A stretch of 64,000 nucleotides of DNA from Plantibacter sp. VKM Ac-2880. Its GTDB lineage: Bacteria > Actinomycetota > Actinomycetes > Actinomycetales > Microbacteriaceae. The translations under genes and the position numbers were made by a program. Under the pieces are notes generated by a model. That model was not told the origin of the DNA, did no database searches, and saw nothing but the letters and a program-made list of their open reading frames with translations. The stretch is taken from contig NZ_JADKSJ010000001.1 of the NCBI RefSeq assembly GCF_015351235.1, positions 558,001-622,000 on the forward strand, read 5' to 3'. This document shows, piece after piece, positions 16,183 to 24,676 of the stretch. Every line of letters starts with the position of its first letter. The stretch's first letter is position 1.

Positions 16183-17226
16183 GTGCACCAGCGCGCCGCC
16201 AGCAGTCTCGCCCTCGCAGCCGTCCTCGCCATCGGACTCTCCGCCTGTGGTGCCTCCGAAGCCGTCGAGCCGGAGGCGACCGCCGCCGCAGGCCAAGGAG
16301 CGACGGAGTACCCGCTCACGCTCGACAACTGCGGCACCGAGGTCACGATCGACGCCGCACCACAGCGGGTCGTCTCCCTCGACCAGAACTCGACCGAGAT
16401 CCTGCTCTCCCTCGGACTCGAGGACCGGATCGTCGGCACCGCCTCCTGGACGGACCCCGTCCTCGACTCGCTCGCGGACGCCAACACCGATGTCCCGCGG
16501 CTGGCCGACAACGCCCCCACGTACGAGGTCGTCCTCGGCGCGGACCCGGACTTCGTCACCGCCTCCTTCGGCCGCCACTTCAACGAGGGCGGCGTCGCCC
16601 CACGCGAGCGCTTCGCCGAGACCGGCGTCGCCAGCTACCTCTCGCCCACCGATTGCGACAACGGCACGAGCATCAACGGCGGCGGCACACGCACGACACC
16701 GCTCACCATCGACGCGCTGTACCAGGAGATCACCGAGATGGGCGAGGTCTTCGACGTGTCCGACCGCGCGGCGACACTCGTCGCCGATCTGCAGGCCCGG
16801 GCCACGAAGGCGACCGAAGGTGTCGACTTCGACGGCACGACCGTCGCGTTCTGGTTCGCCGACACGAAGACGCCCTACGTCGGTGGCGGGCTCGGCTCGG
16901 CCGCGCTCCTCGCCTCGACCACAGGCCTCGAGAACGTCTTCACCGAGGCCACCGACGACTGGCCGGCGACCACCTGGGAGGACCTCGTCGACCGCGACCC
17001 GAAGGTGCTCGTCCTCGGCGACCTGCAACGCGACCGGTTCCCCGGCGACCGGCTCGACGACAAGATCGCGTTCCTCGAGTCCGACCCACTCACGAAGACG
17101 ATGGACGCGGTCCGCAACCAGCGGTACATCGCCCTCCACGGTGCCGAGCTGAACCCGTCCATCCGCTTCGTCGACGGCCTCGAGAAGATCAAGGCGTGGT
17201 GGGTCGAGCACGAGGACGAGCTCTGA
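16183..17226 (+). CDS. Iron-siderophore ABC transporter, binding lipoprotein
   Basis: 347 residues with a lipobox LSAC (C22) and a FecB/BtuF-type fold. An N-terminal lobe contains VVSLDQNSTEILLSLGLEDR, then a long central helix (about residues 185-205), then a C-terminal lobe (VLVLGDLQRDRFPG). It captures a ferric siderophore, or possibly cobalamin or heme, at the cell surface. GTG 16183 has GAAGGAG 7 nt upstream. It is first in a three-gene operon behind an iron box, which favours iron over cobalamin. Confidence 0.9.
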   Translation: MHQRAASSLALAAVLAIGLSACGASEAVEPEATAAAGQGATEYPLTLDNCGTEVTIDAAPQRVVSLDQNSTEILLSLGLEDRIVGTASWTDPVLDSLADANTDVPRLADNAPTYEVVLGADPDFVTASFGRHFNEGGVAPRERFAETGVASYLSPTDCDNGTSINGGGTRTTPLTIDALYQEITEMGEVFDVSDRAATLVADLQARATKATEGVDFDGTTVAFWFADTKTPYVGGGLGSAALLASTTGLENVFTEATDDWPATTWEDLVDRDPKVLVLGDLQRDRFPGDRLDDKIAFLESDPLTKTMDAVRNQRYIALHGAELNPSIRFVDGLEKIKAWWVEHEDEL

Positions 17227-17237
17227 ACCCCGACACG

Positions 17238-18314
17238 GTGACGAAACCGGATACAGCGACGAACGTCGACACCGCCCGGCGGCCCGCGCCCCGAGCCCGC
17301 CGCGCGGTGATCGCCGGGGTCCTCGTCCTCGCCGGCGTGCTGCTGCTCCTCGTCTCCGTAGGCGCAGCCATCACCCTCGGTCCGGCCGACATCCTGCTCG
17401 TCAACGTGCGCGACATCGTCACCAACCACCTCGGCCTCACCGACATCCCGGTGAAGCTGTCGAAGGACGCGATCGTGTGGGAGGAGCGCCTGCCCAGGGC
17501 GTTCGTCGCCGCCGCATGCGGAGCCGGACTCGGGCTGTGCGGCGTCATCATGCAGTCGCTGCTCCGGAACCCCCTCGCCGACCCGTTCATCCTCGGGATC
17601 TCCTCCGGTGCGTCGACCGGGGCGGTCGCCATCGGGATCCTCGGACTCGGCGGCGCATCGATCGGGCTCTCGGGTGGTGCGTTCATCGGAGCCCTCGTCG
17701 CGTTCGGACTCGTGCTCCTGCTGGCCCGGCTGTCGGGCGGCGGGACCGACCGGGTCGTGCTCGCCGGCGTCGCCAGCACCCAACTGTTCTCGGCGCTGAC
17801 GTCACTGGTCATCTTCGCCTTCGCGGACTCCGACGAGACCCGCGGCGTGATGTTCTGGTTGCTCGGCTCGCTCGAAGGCGTGCGCTGGGACGACGTGATC
17901 CTGTGCGCGATCGTCGTCGTCGCCGGCTCCCTCCTGTGCCTGCGGTACGCCCACGCGCTCGACGCCTTCGCGTTCGGCGAGGACGTCGCCGCGTCCCTCG
18001 GCATCCACGTGGGGCGGACGCGCGCGGTCCTCCTCGTCGCGACCGCCCTCATGACGGCGACCCTCGTGAGCGTCGCGGGGGCGATCGGCTTCGTCGGACT
18101 CGTCCTCCCGCACGCCGCCCGCCTACTCGTCGGCCCGCGGCACGGTCGGCTCATCCCGGCGACCGCGATCATCGGCGCCATCTTCATGGTGTGGGTGGAC
18201 GCCGGCTCGCGGGTCGCGTTCTCGCCGACGCCCCTGCCGGTCGGTGTCGGGACGGCACTCGTCGGGGTGCCGGTGTTCATCGCGCTGCTGGCGCGGAGGA
18301 GGAAGCGGGTATGA
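17238..18314 (+). CDS. FecCD-family siderophore ABC permease
   Basis: About 358 residues with the ten-helix FecCD/BtuC pattern. Recognisable blocks are RLPRAFVAAACGAGLGLCG, NPLADPFILGISSGAS, GATGA-type SGGAFIGALVAF, and the C-terminal AIGFVGLVLPHAARLLVG that contacts the ATPase. A GTG at 17238, 12 bp after the lipoprotein stop, is the likely start; an internal GTG near 17308 is possible. A single permease gene is present, so it probably works as a homodimer. Confidence 0.88.
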   Translation: MTKPDTATNVDTARRPAPRARRAVIAGVLVLAGVLLLLVSVGAAITLGPADILLVNVRDIVTNHLGLTDIPVKLSKDAIVWEERLPRAFVAAACGAGLGLCGVIMQSLLRNPLADPFILGISSGASTGAVAIGILGLGGASIGLSGGAFIGALVAFGLVLLLARLSGGGTDRVVLAGVASTQLFSALTSLVIFAFADSDETRGVMFWLLGSLEGVRWDDVILCAIVVVAGSLLCLRYAHALDAFAFGEDVAASLGIHVGRTRAVLLVATALMTATLVSVAGAIGFVGLVLPHAARLLVGPRHGRLIPATAIIGAIFMVWVDAGSRVAFSPTPLPVGVGTALVGVPVFIALLARRRKRV

Positions 18315-19078
18315 CCCTCCACGCCGAGAACGTGACCTGGAACCGCGGCGGTGCGCTCGTCGTCGACGGCGTCACCCTGCACCCGGAACCGGGACAGACC
18401 GTCGGCCTCCTCGGTCCGAACGGTTCGGGCAAGTCGTCACTCCTGCGGGTGCTCCACGGCCTCGTGAAGCCGACGGCCGGACTCGTGACGCTCGACGGCG
18501 TCGACCTCGTGTCGGTCGGTCGGCGTCGCATCGCGCGTTCGGTGGCCTCGGTGACCCAGCACGCCGAGACCGACGTCGACATCACCGTGCGGGACATCGC
18601 CCGGCTCGGACGGATCCCGCACCGCTCGGGACTCGGCGGCGACACCGCGACCGACGATGCCGCCGTCGAGCGCGCGCTCGCGCATGTCGGCCTGCTCGAC
18701 CAGGCCGGGCGCCTCTGGCACACCCTCTCCGGAGGCGAGCGTCAACGCGCGCAGATCGCGCGGGCCCTCGCGCAGGAGCCGCGCGAGCTCCTCCTCGACG
18801 AACCGACGAACCACCTCGACATCCGGCACCAGCTGGAGCTCCTCGACCTCGTCTGCGCCCTTCCACTGACCACCGTGATCGCCATCCACGACCTCAACCT
18901 CGCCGCGATGTACTGCGACAGCGTGGTCGTGCTCCGCGCCGGCCGGGTGGTCGCCGCCGGGGCACCGAGCGCAGTGCTCACCGCGGAACTCATCGCCGAC
19001 GTCTACGGCGTGGCAGCCGAGGTGACCATGGACGCCGAGCGCGGGTATCCGGTGGTCACCTTCACCCGATCGGGCTGA
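18311..19078 (+). CDS. FecE-type siderophore ABC ATPase
   Basis: 255 residues. Walker A GPNGSGKSS at about 38-46, Q-loop VTQHAETD, signature LSGGERQRAQIARAL, Walker B LLLDEPTNHLD and switch His in IAIHDLN. ATGA overlap with the permease. Its stop lies at the edge of a 16-bp sequence repeated 128 bp downstream, so its natural C-terminus may have been altered by an insertion: without it the frame would continue a few codons. Confidence 0.92.
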   Translation: MTLHAENVTWNRGGALVVDGVTLHPEPGQTVGLLGPNGSGKSSLLRVLHGLVKPTAGLVTLDGVDLVSVGRRRIARSVASVTQHAETDVDITVRDIARLGRIPHRSGLGGDTATDDAAVERALAHVGLLDQAGRLWHTLSGGERQRAQIARALAQEPRELLLDEPTNHLDIRHQLELLDLVCALPLTTVIAIHDLNLAAMYCDSVVVLRAGRVVAAGAPSAVLTAELIADVYGVAAEVTMDAERGYPVVTFTRSG

Positions 19079-19204
19079 AGTGACTCGTCCTTTCAAGCAA
19101 ACTTGAACGACGTGTCGCCCGAGTAAAGCAAATCGCTCTGGGCTTTAATTCACACCGCTGTGATGTAAAGCTGGAGGGCGATCTGTTGTTCACCCGATCG
19201 GGCT
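19061..19204. mobile_element. 16-bp direct repeats flanking 112 bp of structured, AT-richer DNA
   Basis: TTCACCCGATCGGGCT occurs exactly at 19061-19076 and 19189-19204. The enclosed 112 bp are much less GC-rich than the surroundings and contain the hairpins TTCAAG-CAAA-CTTGAA (19092-19107) and CTTTA..TCACA/TGTGA..TAAAG (19143-19170). The repeats coincide with the 3' ends of two convergent genes (siderophore ATPase and phzF). This looks like a small insertion or an excisable/att-type unit; a bidirectional terminator with chance repetition is the alternative. Confidence 0.5.
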
Positions 19205-20074
19205 CGCCGTCCCCGACACGGTGATGCCGCCGGTGGCCGGGACGTCGACGGTCAGCAGGCTGGGGGCACCGACGTGGTGGCCCTGCCGGACGAGGATCCG
19301 CGCCGGCGGCGCGATGAGACCGAGCACGCGCAGGTAACCGCCGAGGGAAGCCGCCGCGGAGCCGGTGGCCGGATCCTCGGTGATGTCCCCGACGGGGAAG
19401 AGGTTGCGAGCCTCGACGAGCAGGATGCCGGCTTCGTCGAGTCCGTGGCAGTGCACGACCGTCACGGTTCCGGCCCACCCCTGCTCGTCCATCAGCCGGC
19501 GCAGCGCGGACGGGTCGAAGGTGAAGGCGTCGAAGACGTCCTGCTCGCGGACCGCGACGACCGGGTGCCGGTTGCCGGCGAACGACTCGCGGAGCGGCCA
19601 CCGCTCATCGAGGTCCGACCGCTCGAGCCCGAGGATCGACAGCAGCCGGTCGGCGACCTCGGGATCGAGATCGCGCACGGTCGGCTCGACGCTCGTGAAC
19701 GACGCGGTGATCGAGTTGGTCTCGGGGTCGTCATGCGTCTCGACGACGAGGGGTCCGACGTTCGTCTCGAGCGTGAACCGACCGACACCTCGGCGCTCGG
19801 CGAGGACGACGGCCGTCGCGATGGTGGCATGGCCGCAGAACGGCACCTCGGCACCGGGGGAGAAGTAGCGCAGCCGCACGTGGCGGTCGTCGCCGTCGAT
19901 ACCCGTGTCGACGACGAACGCCGTCTCGGGGTACGCGACCTCGGTGGCGATCGTCTGCATCTCGGCGTCCGACAGCTGCGAGGCGTCGACGACGATTCCG
20001 GCCGGATTCCCACCACCCGGTTCGGCGGCGAAGGCCGTGAGGCGCAGGATCTCGAGAGGTGCGGTGGTCGACAT
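19190..20074 (-). CDS. PhzF-family isomerase
   Basis: 294 residues of the duplicated PhzF/diaminopimelate-epimerase fold. The N-terminal GGNPAGIV (21-28) and the catalytic-glutamate motif PETAFV (49-54) are present, and the C-terminal half has EDPATGSAAASLGGYL. Family members isomerise phenazine precursors, but most actinobacterial members have unknown small-molecule substrates; no phenazine genes are nearby. TAGCAT lies 6 nt before the ATG. The stop codon falls inside the right copy of the 16-bp repeat. Confidence 0.9.
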   Translation of the reverse strand: MSTTAPLEILRLTAFAAEPGGGNPAGIVVDASQLSDAEMQTIATEVAYPETAFVVDTGIDGDDRHVRLRYFSPGAEVPFCGHATIATAVVLAERRGVGRFTLETNVGPLVVETHDDPETNSITASFTSVEPTVRDLDPEVADRLLSILGLERSDLDERWPLRESFAGNRHPVVAVREQDVFDAFTFDPSALRRLMDEQGWAGTVTVVHCHGLDEAGILLVEARNLFPVGDITEDPATGSAAASLGGYLRVLGLIAPPARILVRQGHHVGAPSLLTVDVPATGGITVSGTASPIG

Positions 20075-20111
20075 CCGACGATGCTATCCCGCAGCCTGCG
20101 ACCCTCGCAGG

Positions 20112-23003
20112 TCAGGCGCGCTTCCCTCCCCGCAGGGCGACGAAGTACCACGCGAGGACCGCCACGACGTCGGCGACGAGGGCGCCGAGCAGCAGGCCGC
20201 CGAAGGGGTCGTCACCGTCGATGGCGTCCAGCTCACGGATACCGAGCATCATCGCAGCGACGAGCGCTGCCGGGGTCAGCCAGCGCACCGCATCACGCAG
20301 GAATCCCGGCTCCCGCACCCGGTCGCGGCCCCGCGCGGTGCCGATCGCGCCGATCACGGCTCCGAGGATCGAGACGCCGGCGAAGACGAGGGTGAGGAGC
20401 CCTGGTGCCAGCGCCGCCGTCCTGGACCAGGCCGCGGCATCGGCGTCGGTTCCGGCGACCGTGCCGGCCGGGAGGTCGAGGGTCGCCCCGAGGTCGTCGT
20501 AGCGGGCGTCGGGCGGCCACCGTCCGTCGTCCGGCGCGAGGTCGAGCGTGGCCGTCTCCTGCCCGGATCCGTCTTCGGCCGCCGACGGTCGCCAGGGCGC
20601 GGCCTCGTCCGGGGTCCAGCCGGCGCTGACGGCGTCGTCGAGGAACGCGTCATCGGCCGTGAAACTGAACCGGAACGGTTCCGGCGGGTCGTCCTCGTCG
20701 AACGAGGCACTGCTCGACCAGCCGTCGAGGAGGGCGACCCAGCGGATCCGGTCGACGTCGCGGCCGTTGAGGGAGCTCGCTGTCGCGGGCGTCGTGGCGG
20801 TCGTCTGGATCACGACGTCGTGCAGACCGGTGAGCACCTCGCCGAAGGTCGTGCGGAGCAGCAGCCGACCGTCCTCCTGTTCCGTCGTGAAGGGTGCGTC
20901 CTCACCATCGATCGTCACAGTGTCCACGGTGAGACCCAGGTCCTGTCCGTCGACGACGGCGGGCCACTCACGGACCACCTGTCCGGGCACCGCGCCCTCG
21001 TCGGAGAAGTCGACGCCCAGCCGTTCGGTCGTGCGCAGTCGGGCGCCGTCGCGATCGGTCCGCTCCAGGACCGCGTCGAACTCGGCCGAGGCGATCCGCG
21101 TGAGGGTCGATCCGGCGATGTCCCCGGTGTACGAACGAGGCGTCGCGGAGTCCGTCGAGGGTGCGGGCAGCACGTTCACCGCTACGATCGCGCCTGCCAC
21201 GAGGAGCAGGGCGAGCACGCGGACGGCGATGCGGGGTGCGGTGAGGAAGCCGGTCCGCGATCCCTCGGCACGCGAGGCACGATCGGCCGCGGCGGCCGGC
21301 ATGGTGATCTCCGGGGCGATCAGTGCGGCCACCCGTCGGCCGGTCGCGCGGGGCGACGCGCCGAGCACGGCGTAGGGGAGGAGCCGGTCGCGGAGGCTGG
21401 CGCGGTCGAGCAGCTGCGTGCGCTCCGCGAACACCCGGATGCCGAGGAGATGCTGCTTCACGAGCGCGCCCTTGCGGGTCAACGGCCTGGCGGTCAGCGC
21501 GATCGCGAGGACGATGACGGCGAAGGCGGTCGAGAGCGCGACGAAGGCGAGCGGCCACCACACCACCGCCAGGACGGTCTGGTGCGACAGCTGCCTGACG
21601 ATGCCCCACTGGAGGAGCGTCAGGGCGATCGGTGCGGCGATGAACCAGTCACGGACGAAGCCCTTCGGCACCCGGCGGAGGCCCTCGCGCACCTGCCCGG
21701 CTCGTTCCGGCCCCGTGAGGTACCGGCGCAGGGCACGGGGTCGATCACCCAGCCGGCCGGCCCGCTTGGCGGCACCCGCCGCGGCGATGAGGCGCGCCTG
21801 TCGCTTGGCCTGCTGCTTCGTTCCGCTGATCGCGGCGTCCTTGAGCCGTTCGGCGAGCTCCATCGTCGCGGGCGACCGGAGGAGGTGAGCGGCCATGCGC
21901 GGCGAGATGCCGGCAGGCGGCTCCGACTGGGCGACGTACCACGGGCGTCCGCGGGCGTCGCCCCACGCGACGGCCCGGGCGGCGAACGACAGGAGGAGCG
22001 TCGCGGCGAGGACGAGCATCGGGAGGACCGGACCGAAGGTCTGCAGCCAGAAGATCCAGGACTGCGGGGGCATCGTGATCGAACCCGCCTCGAAGTGCAT
22101 CGTGAACCGCGCCTGCGAGTGCGGCGGGGCCGTGTCGTCGACCGTGAAGCCGTAGGTGACCTCGCCTGGTGCCGCGTCGGGCTCGGGGGTGAGCCACTGC
22201 CCGGCACCCACGAGGGTCCAGGCGAAGGAGCCGCGCGGTTGCCGGACGAGCCGGTCGTCGAGCTCCTGCGGGATGGTCACCCGCACATCGATTTTCGCCA
22301 CGGCCTGCTGCAGGTCGGGTCCGAAGACGTCCCACCGGAGCAGGTCGACGGGCTGCCCGGTGGCGGTGTCCTGGGTGACGTAGGCGAGATCCGAGAGCCG
22401 GTACCGGATGACGAGGTCATGGTCGCCCGAGAGCCGCTCGCCGGGGTCGACGACGAGTCGCAGGAAGACCGCCGCCCGCTCCCGGGTCACGTCCTGCTCC
22501 ACACCGTCGAGGGTCACCGTGATGCCGGACGGGTCGAGGGCGTGCCCCTCGTACTCGGTGGCGAGCACCCGTTCGATGGTGGAGTCCTCGAGGTCCTTCG
22601 GGAAGAAGGCGTCGATGCGCTCCTCGACGTCGGTGACGAGCCGTCCGTCCTCGTCGGTGGTGACGTGGTAGTCGGCGGAGAAGGAGCGGGCGATCCAGCT
22701 GTCCGTGACGTCGGGCGCCTCGTCGGTGAGGTCGTCGAGGGTCAGCGGCGGGTTGATGACCGGGCCGACGAGGAGCAGGATGCCGCCGATCGCGACGAGC
22801 CCCCAGAGCTGCCACAGCACGCCCCGCAGTCGGGAACCGCCGCGGGACTGTAACCATCGCTCGACGCGCAGCAGCCAGGCGGACAGGACGGTCCACAGCG
22901 GCGTGTGTTTCGGGGCCGGGTCCGCGATGCGGGTGTCGGTGCTGTCGGATGCGCCGGTGCTGTCAGGTGCGTCGAGCTCGCCCGTTCCGTCCGATCCGAT
23001 CAC
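20112..23003 (-). CDS. DUF2207-type large membrane protein
   Basis: 963 residues. A helix near 63-82 is followed by an extracytoplasmic beta-rich domain (about 85-300: SFSADYHVTTDEDGRLVTDV, DLVIRYRLSDLAY), one helix near 325, a basic cytoplasmic segment (about 340-450) and two helices near 465-510. A second extracytoplasmic domain of the same kind (about 620-880) follows, then C-terminal helices. The repeated domain architecture (two halves) is unusual. DUF2207 proteins are uncharacterised. GTG 23003 has TACACT 7 nt upstream. Confidence 0.75.
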   Translation of the reverse strand: MIGSDGTGELDAPDSTGASDSTDTRIADPAPKHTPLWTVLSAWLLRVERWLQSRGGSRLRGVLWQLWGLVAIGGILLLVGPVINPPLTLDDLTDEAPDVTDSWIARSFSADYHVTTDEDGRLVTDVEERIDAFFPKDLEDSTIERVLATEYEGHALDPSGITVTLDGVEQDVTRERAAVFLRLVVDPGERLSGDHDLVIRYRLSDLAYVTQDTATGQPVDLLRWDVFGPDLQQAVAKIDVRVTIPQELDDRLVRQPRGSFAWTLVGAGQWLTPEPDAAPGEVTYGFTVDDTAPPHSQARFTMHFEAGSITMPPQSWIFWLQTFGPVLPMLVLAATLLLSFAARAVAWGDARGRPWYVAQSEPPAGISPRMAAHLLRSPATMELAERLKDAAISGTKQQAKRQARLIAAAGAAKRAGRLGDRPRALRRYLTGPERAGQVREGLRRVPKGFVRDWFIAAPIALTLLQWGIVRQLSHQTVLAVVWWPLAFVALSTAFAVIVLAIALTARPLTRKGALVKQHLLGIRVFAERTQLLDRASLRDRLLPYAVLGASPRATGRRVAALIAPEITMPAAAADRASRAEGSRTGFLTAPRIAVRVLALLLVAGAIVAVNVLPAPSTDSATPRSYTGDIAGSTLTRIASAEFDAVLERTDRDGARLRTTERLGVDFSDEGAVPGQVVREWPAVVDGQDLGLTVDTVTIDGEDAPFTTEQEDGRLLLRTTFGEVLTGLHDVVIQTTATTPATASSLNGRDVDRIRWVALLDGWSSSASFDEDDPPEPFRFSFTADDAFLDDAVSAGWTPDEAAPWRPSAAEDGSGQETATLDLAPDDGRWPPDARYDDLGATLDLPAGTVAGTDADAAAWSRTAALAPGLLTLVFAGVSILGAVIGAIGTARGRDRVREPGFLRDAVRWLTPAALVAAMMLGIRELDAIDGDDPFGGLLLGALVADVVAVLAWYFVALRGGKRA

Positions 23004-23028
23004 GTCGTCGAGTGTATCCGCGAGACGC

Positions 23029-23664
23029 CTAGCGGCTGGTCGTGAGGGCCTCGTCGAAGTCGAGTTCCGGGTCGTCGAGTATGCGGAGGGTGGCTCGGGC
23101 GTGCGAACGCGCCGGCTCCGGGGTGACGTCGGTGGTCGCTGCCTCGGCCGCGTCGCGTCCCAGCTCGCCGATGGAGAGGAACGCGCGGGTCAGGCTGAGT
23201 CGCACCTCGCGGTCGCCGCGCCCGAACTGGCGTGCGAGCAATTCGGCGAGCGCCGGTGCCTCGCGCTCGGGGACGACACCGGCGGCGGTGCGCCACGCGG
23301 CACGCGCGACCTGGTCCTCGTCGTCCTCCAGCAGCGCGAGGGTGATCGCCGACCAGGTGCGCGGGTCGCCCGTCTTCGACAGGGTGTGGAGCGCCTGGCT
23401 GCGGGCCTGCGGGAAGACCGAGCCGAGTTCCTCGATGAGGCGCGGCACGGTGACCTCGGGGTCGTGGCGCACGAGGGCCCAGGTGAGCATGTCGCGCACG
23501 AAGAAGTCGGGTTCGACGGCGCATCGGTCGACGAGCACCTCGATGTAGGCGGGCTTGGGTGTGGTACCGGCTGCGAGCGCAGCCTGGAGCCGGTCCGAGG
23601 AGGCCGGCACACGCAGGGCGCGGGCGAGCCCGTTCGCGGCCGCGTCGTCGTACTCGGAACTCAT
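23029..23664 (-). CDS. HEAT-repeat protein
   Basis: 211 residues made almost entirely of paired helices. Repeats such as DFFVRDMLTWALVRHDPEVT, PQARSQALHTLSKTGDPRTW and DQVARAAWRTAAGVVP each show the HEAT pattern. This suggests a soluble protein-protein interaction scaffold. AAGGTGA precedes ATG 23664, which is chosen over the ATG three codons earlier. It lies 25 bp downstream of the DUF2207 gene's start on the same strand but is transcribed before it, so the two may form an operon. Confidence 0.75.
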   Translation of the reverse strand: MSSEYDDAAANGLARALRVPASSDRLQAALAAGTTPKPAYIEVLVDRCAVEPDFFVRDMLTWALVRHDPEVTVPRLIEELGSVFPQARSQALHTLSKTGDPRTWSAITLALLEDDEDQVARAAWRTAAGVVPEREAPALAELLARQFGRGDREVRLSLTRAFLSIGELGRDAAEAATTDVTPEPARSHARATLRILDDPELDFDEALTTSR

Positions 23665-23771
23665 CTCGATCACCTTCCGTGGCGTTCTGGGGACCGTTCC
23701 AGCGTAGGCGTCGGGTGGTCCCGGAAGCCCCGTATGACGACGGTCGTCGGGGAACCGCCAGACTGGGACCC

Positions 23772-24104
23772 ATGATCACCATCCACCTGCGCTACCGGAT
23801 CGACCCGGAGCAGCTCGACACCTTCAGCGAGTACGGCCGGCGCTGGATCCGTCTCGTCAACCGACTCGGCGGCGACCACCACGGTTACTTCCTCCCCGCG
23901 GAGGGCGACAACGACGAGGCGTTCGCGCTGTTCACCTTCCCGTCGCTCGCCGCGTACGAGCAGTACCGCATCGCGGCCGAGACGGACCCGGAGTGCATCG
24001 AGGCCTACGAGCTGGTCCGCGGTACCGGCTGCATCCTGCGGTTCGAGCGCCGGTTCCAGCGGCCGCTGTTCGGCGACGAGCGCGACGAGGGGGTGGAGGC
24101 ATGA
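23772..24104 (+). CDS. NIPSNAP-family protein
   Basis: 110 residues of a dimeric alpha+beta-barrel (ferredoxin-like) fold. The start ITIHLRYRIDPEQLDTFSEY and the pattern GGDHHGYFLPAEGDNDEAF are typical of NIPSNAP domains. Biochemical role unknown in bacteria. CAGACT sits 7 nt before the ATG. The stop overlaps the acetyltransferase start (ATGA at 24101), so the two proteins are made together. Confidence 0.85.
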   Translation: MITIHLRYRIDPEQLDTFSEYGRRWIRLVNRLGGDHHGYFLPAEGDNDEAFALFTFPSLAAYEQYRIAAETDPECIEAYELVRGTGCILRFERRFQRPLFGDERDEGVEA

Positions 24105-24676
24105 CCGTTCTGACGGTGGACACCTCGAAGCTCTCGAAGCTCGACACCCTCACGACCCCGAGGCTCCGGTTGGTCCCGCTCGGCCCGGTCCACCTCGAGC
24201 CGACCCTTCGCGGCCTGGCCGACCCGGAGACCCTGCGTCTCACTGGGACGCGTGGACCCATCCCGCGCGAAGCGATCGAGCGGCACCTCGCGACCGTCGG
24301 CGCGCGGGACGACCGGGCCGACTGGGCCATCACAGCGAGCGATTCGGGCGAGTACCTCGGTGAGGTGGTGCTCAACGAGCTCGACGAGGACAACGCCTCG
24401 ATGAACTTCCGGATCGCGTTGGCTCCCGGCCGGACCGGTCAGGGCTTCGGGACGGAGGCGACGACGGCGGTGCTCGACCACGCGTTCTCCGTCCTCAAAC
24501 TGCACCGGGTGGTCCTCGACGTGTACTCGTTCAATCCTCGGGCGGAGCGCTCCTACGTCAAGGCGGGGTTCGTGGTCGAGGGGCGTCAGCGCCACACCCT
24601 CCACTGGGACGGCGAATGGGTCGACTCGATCCTGATGTCGGTGCTCGCCACTGACGACCGCGCGAGCACCCACTAG
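24101..24676 (+). CDS. GNAT acetyltransferase (RimJ/RimL-like)
   Basis: 191 residues. TPRLRLVPLG at about 19-28 opens the GNAT fold; the acetyl-CoA loop reads GRTGQGFGTEA, followed by HRVVLDVYSFNPRAERSYVKAGF, which is characteristic of RimJ/RimL and related N-acetyltransferases. The substrate could be a protein N-terminus or an antibiotic. It is the second gene of a pair with the NIPSNAP gene. Its TAG overlaps the convergent kinase stop in the sequence CTAG (24673-24676). Confidence 0.88.
   Translation: MTVLTVDTSKLSKLDTLTTPRLRLVPLGPVHLEPTLRGLADPETLRLTGTRGPIPREAIERHLATVGARDDRADWAITASDSGEYLGEVVLNELDEDNASMNFRIALAPGRTGQGFGTEATTAVLDHAFSVLKLHRVVLDVYSFNPRAERSYVKAGFVVEGRQRHTLHWDGEWVDSILMSVLATDDRASTH

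Noticed and set aside
19190-20074. Phenazine biosynthesis locus
   Set aside because: Only a phzF-like gene is present; no other phenazine genes occur in the window.
19905-22853. 982-codon rightward frame opposite the DUF2207 gene
   Set aside because: No motifs and strongly biased composition, while the minus strand encodes recognisable helices and domains.
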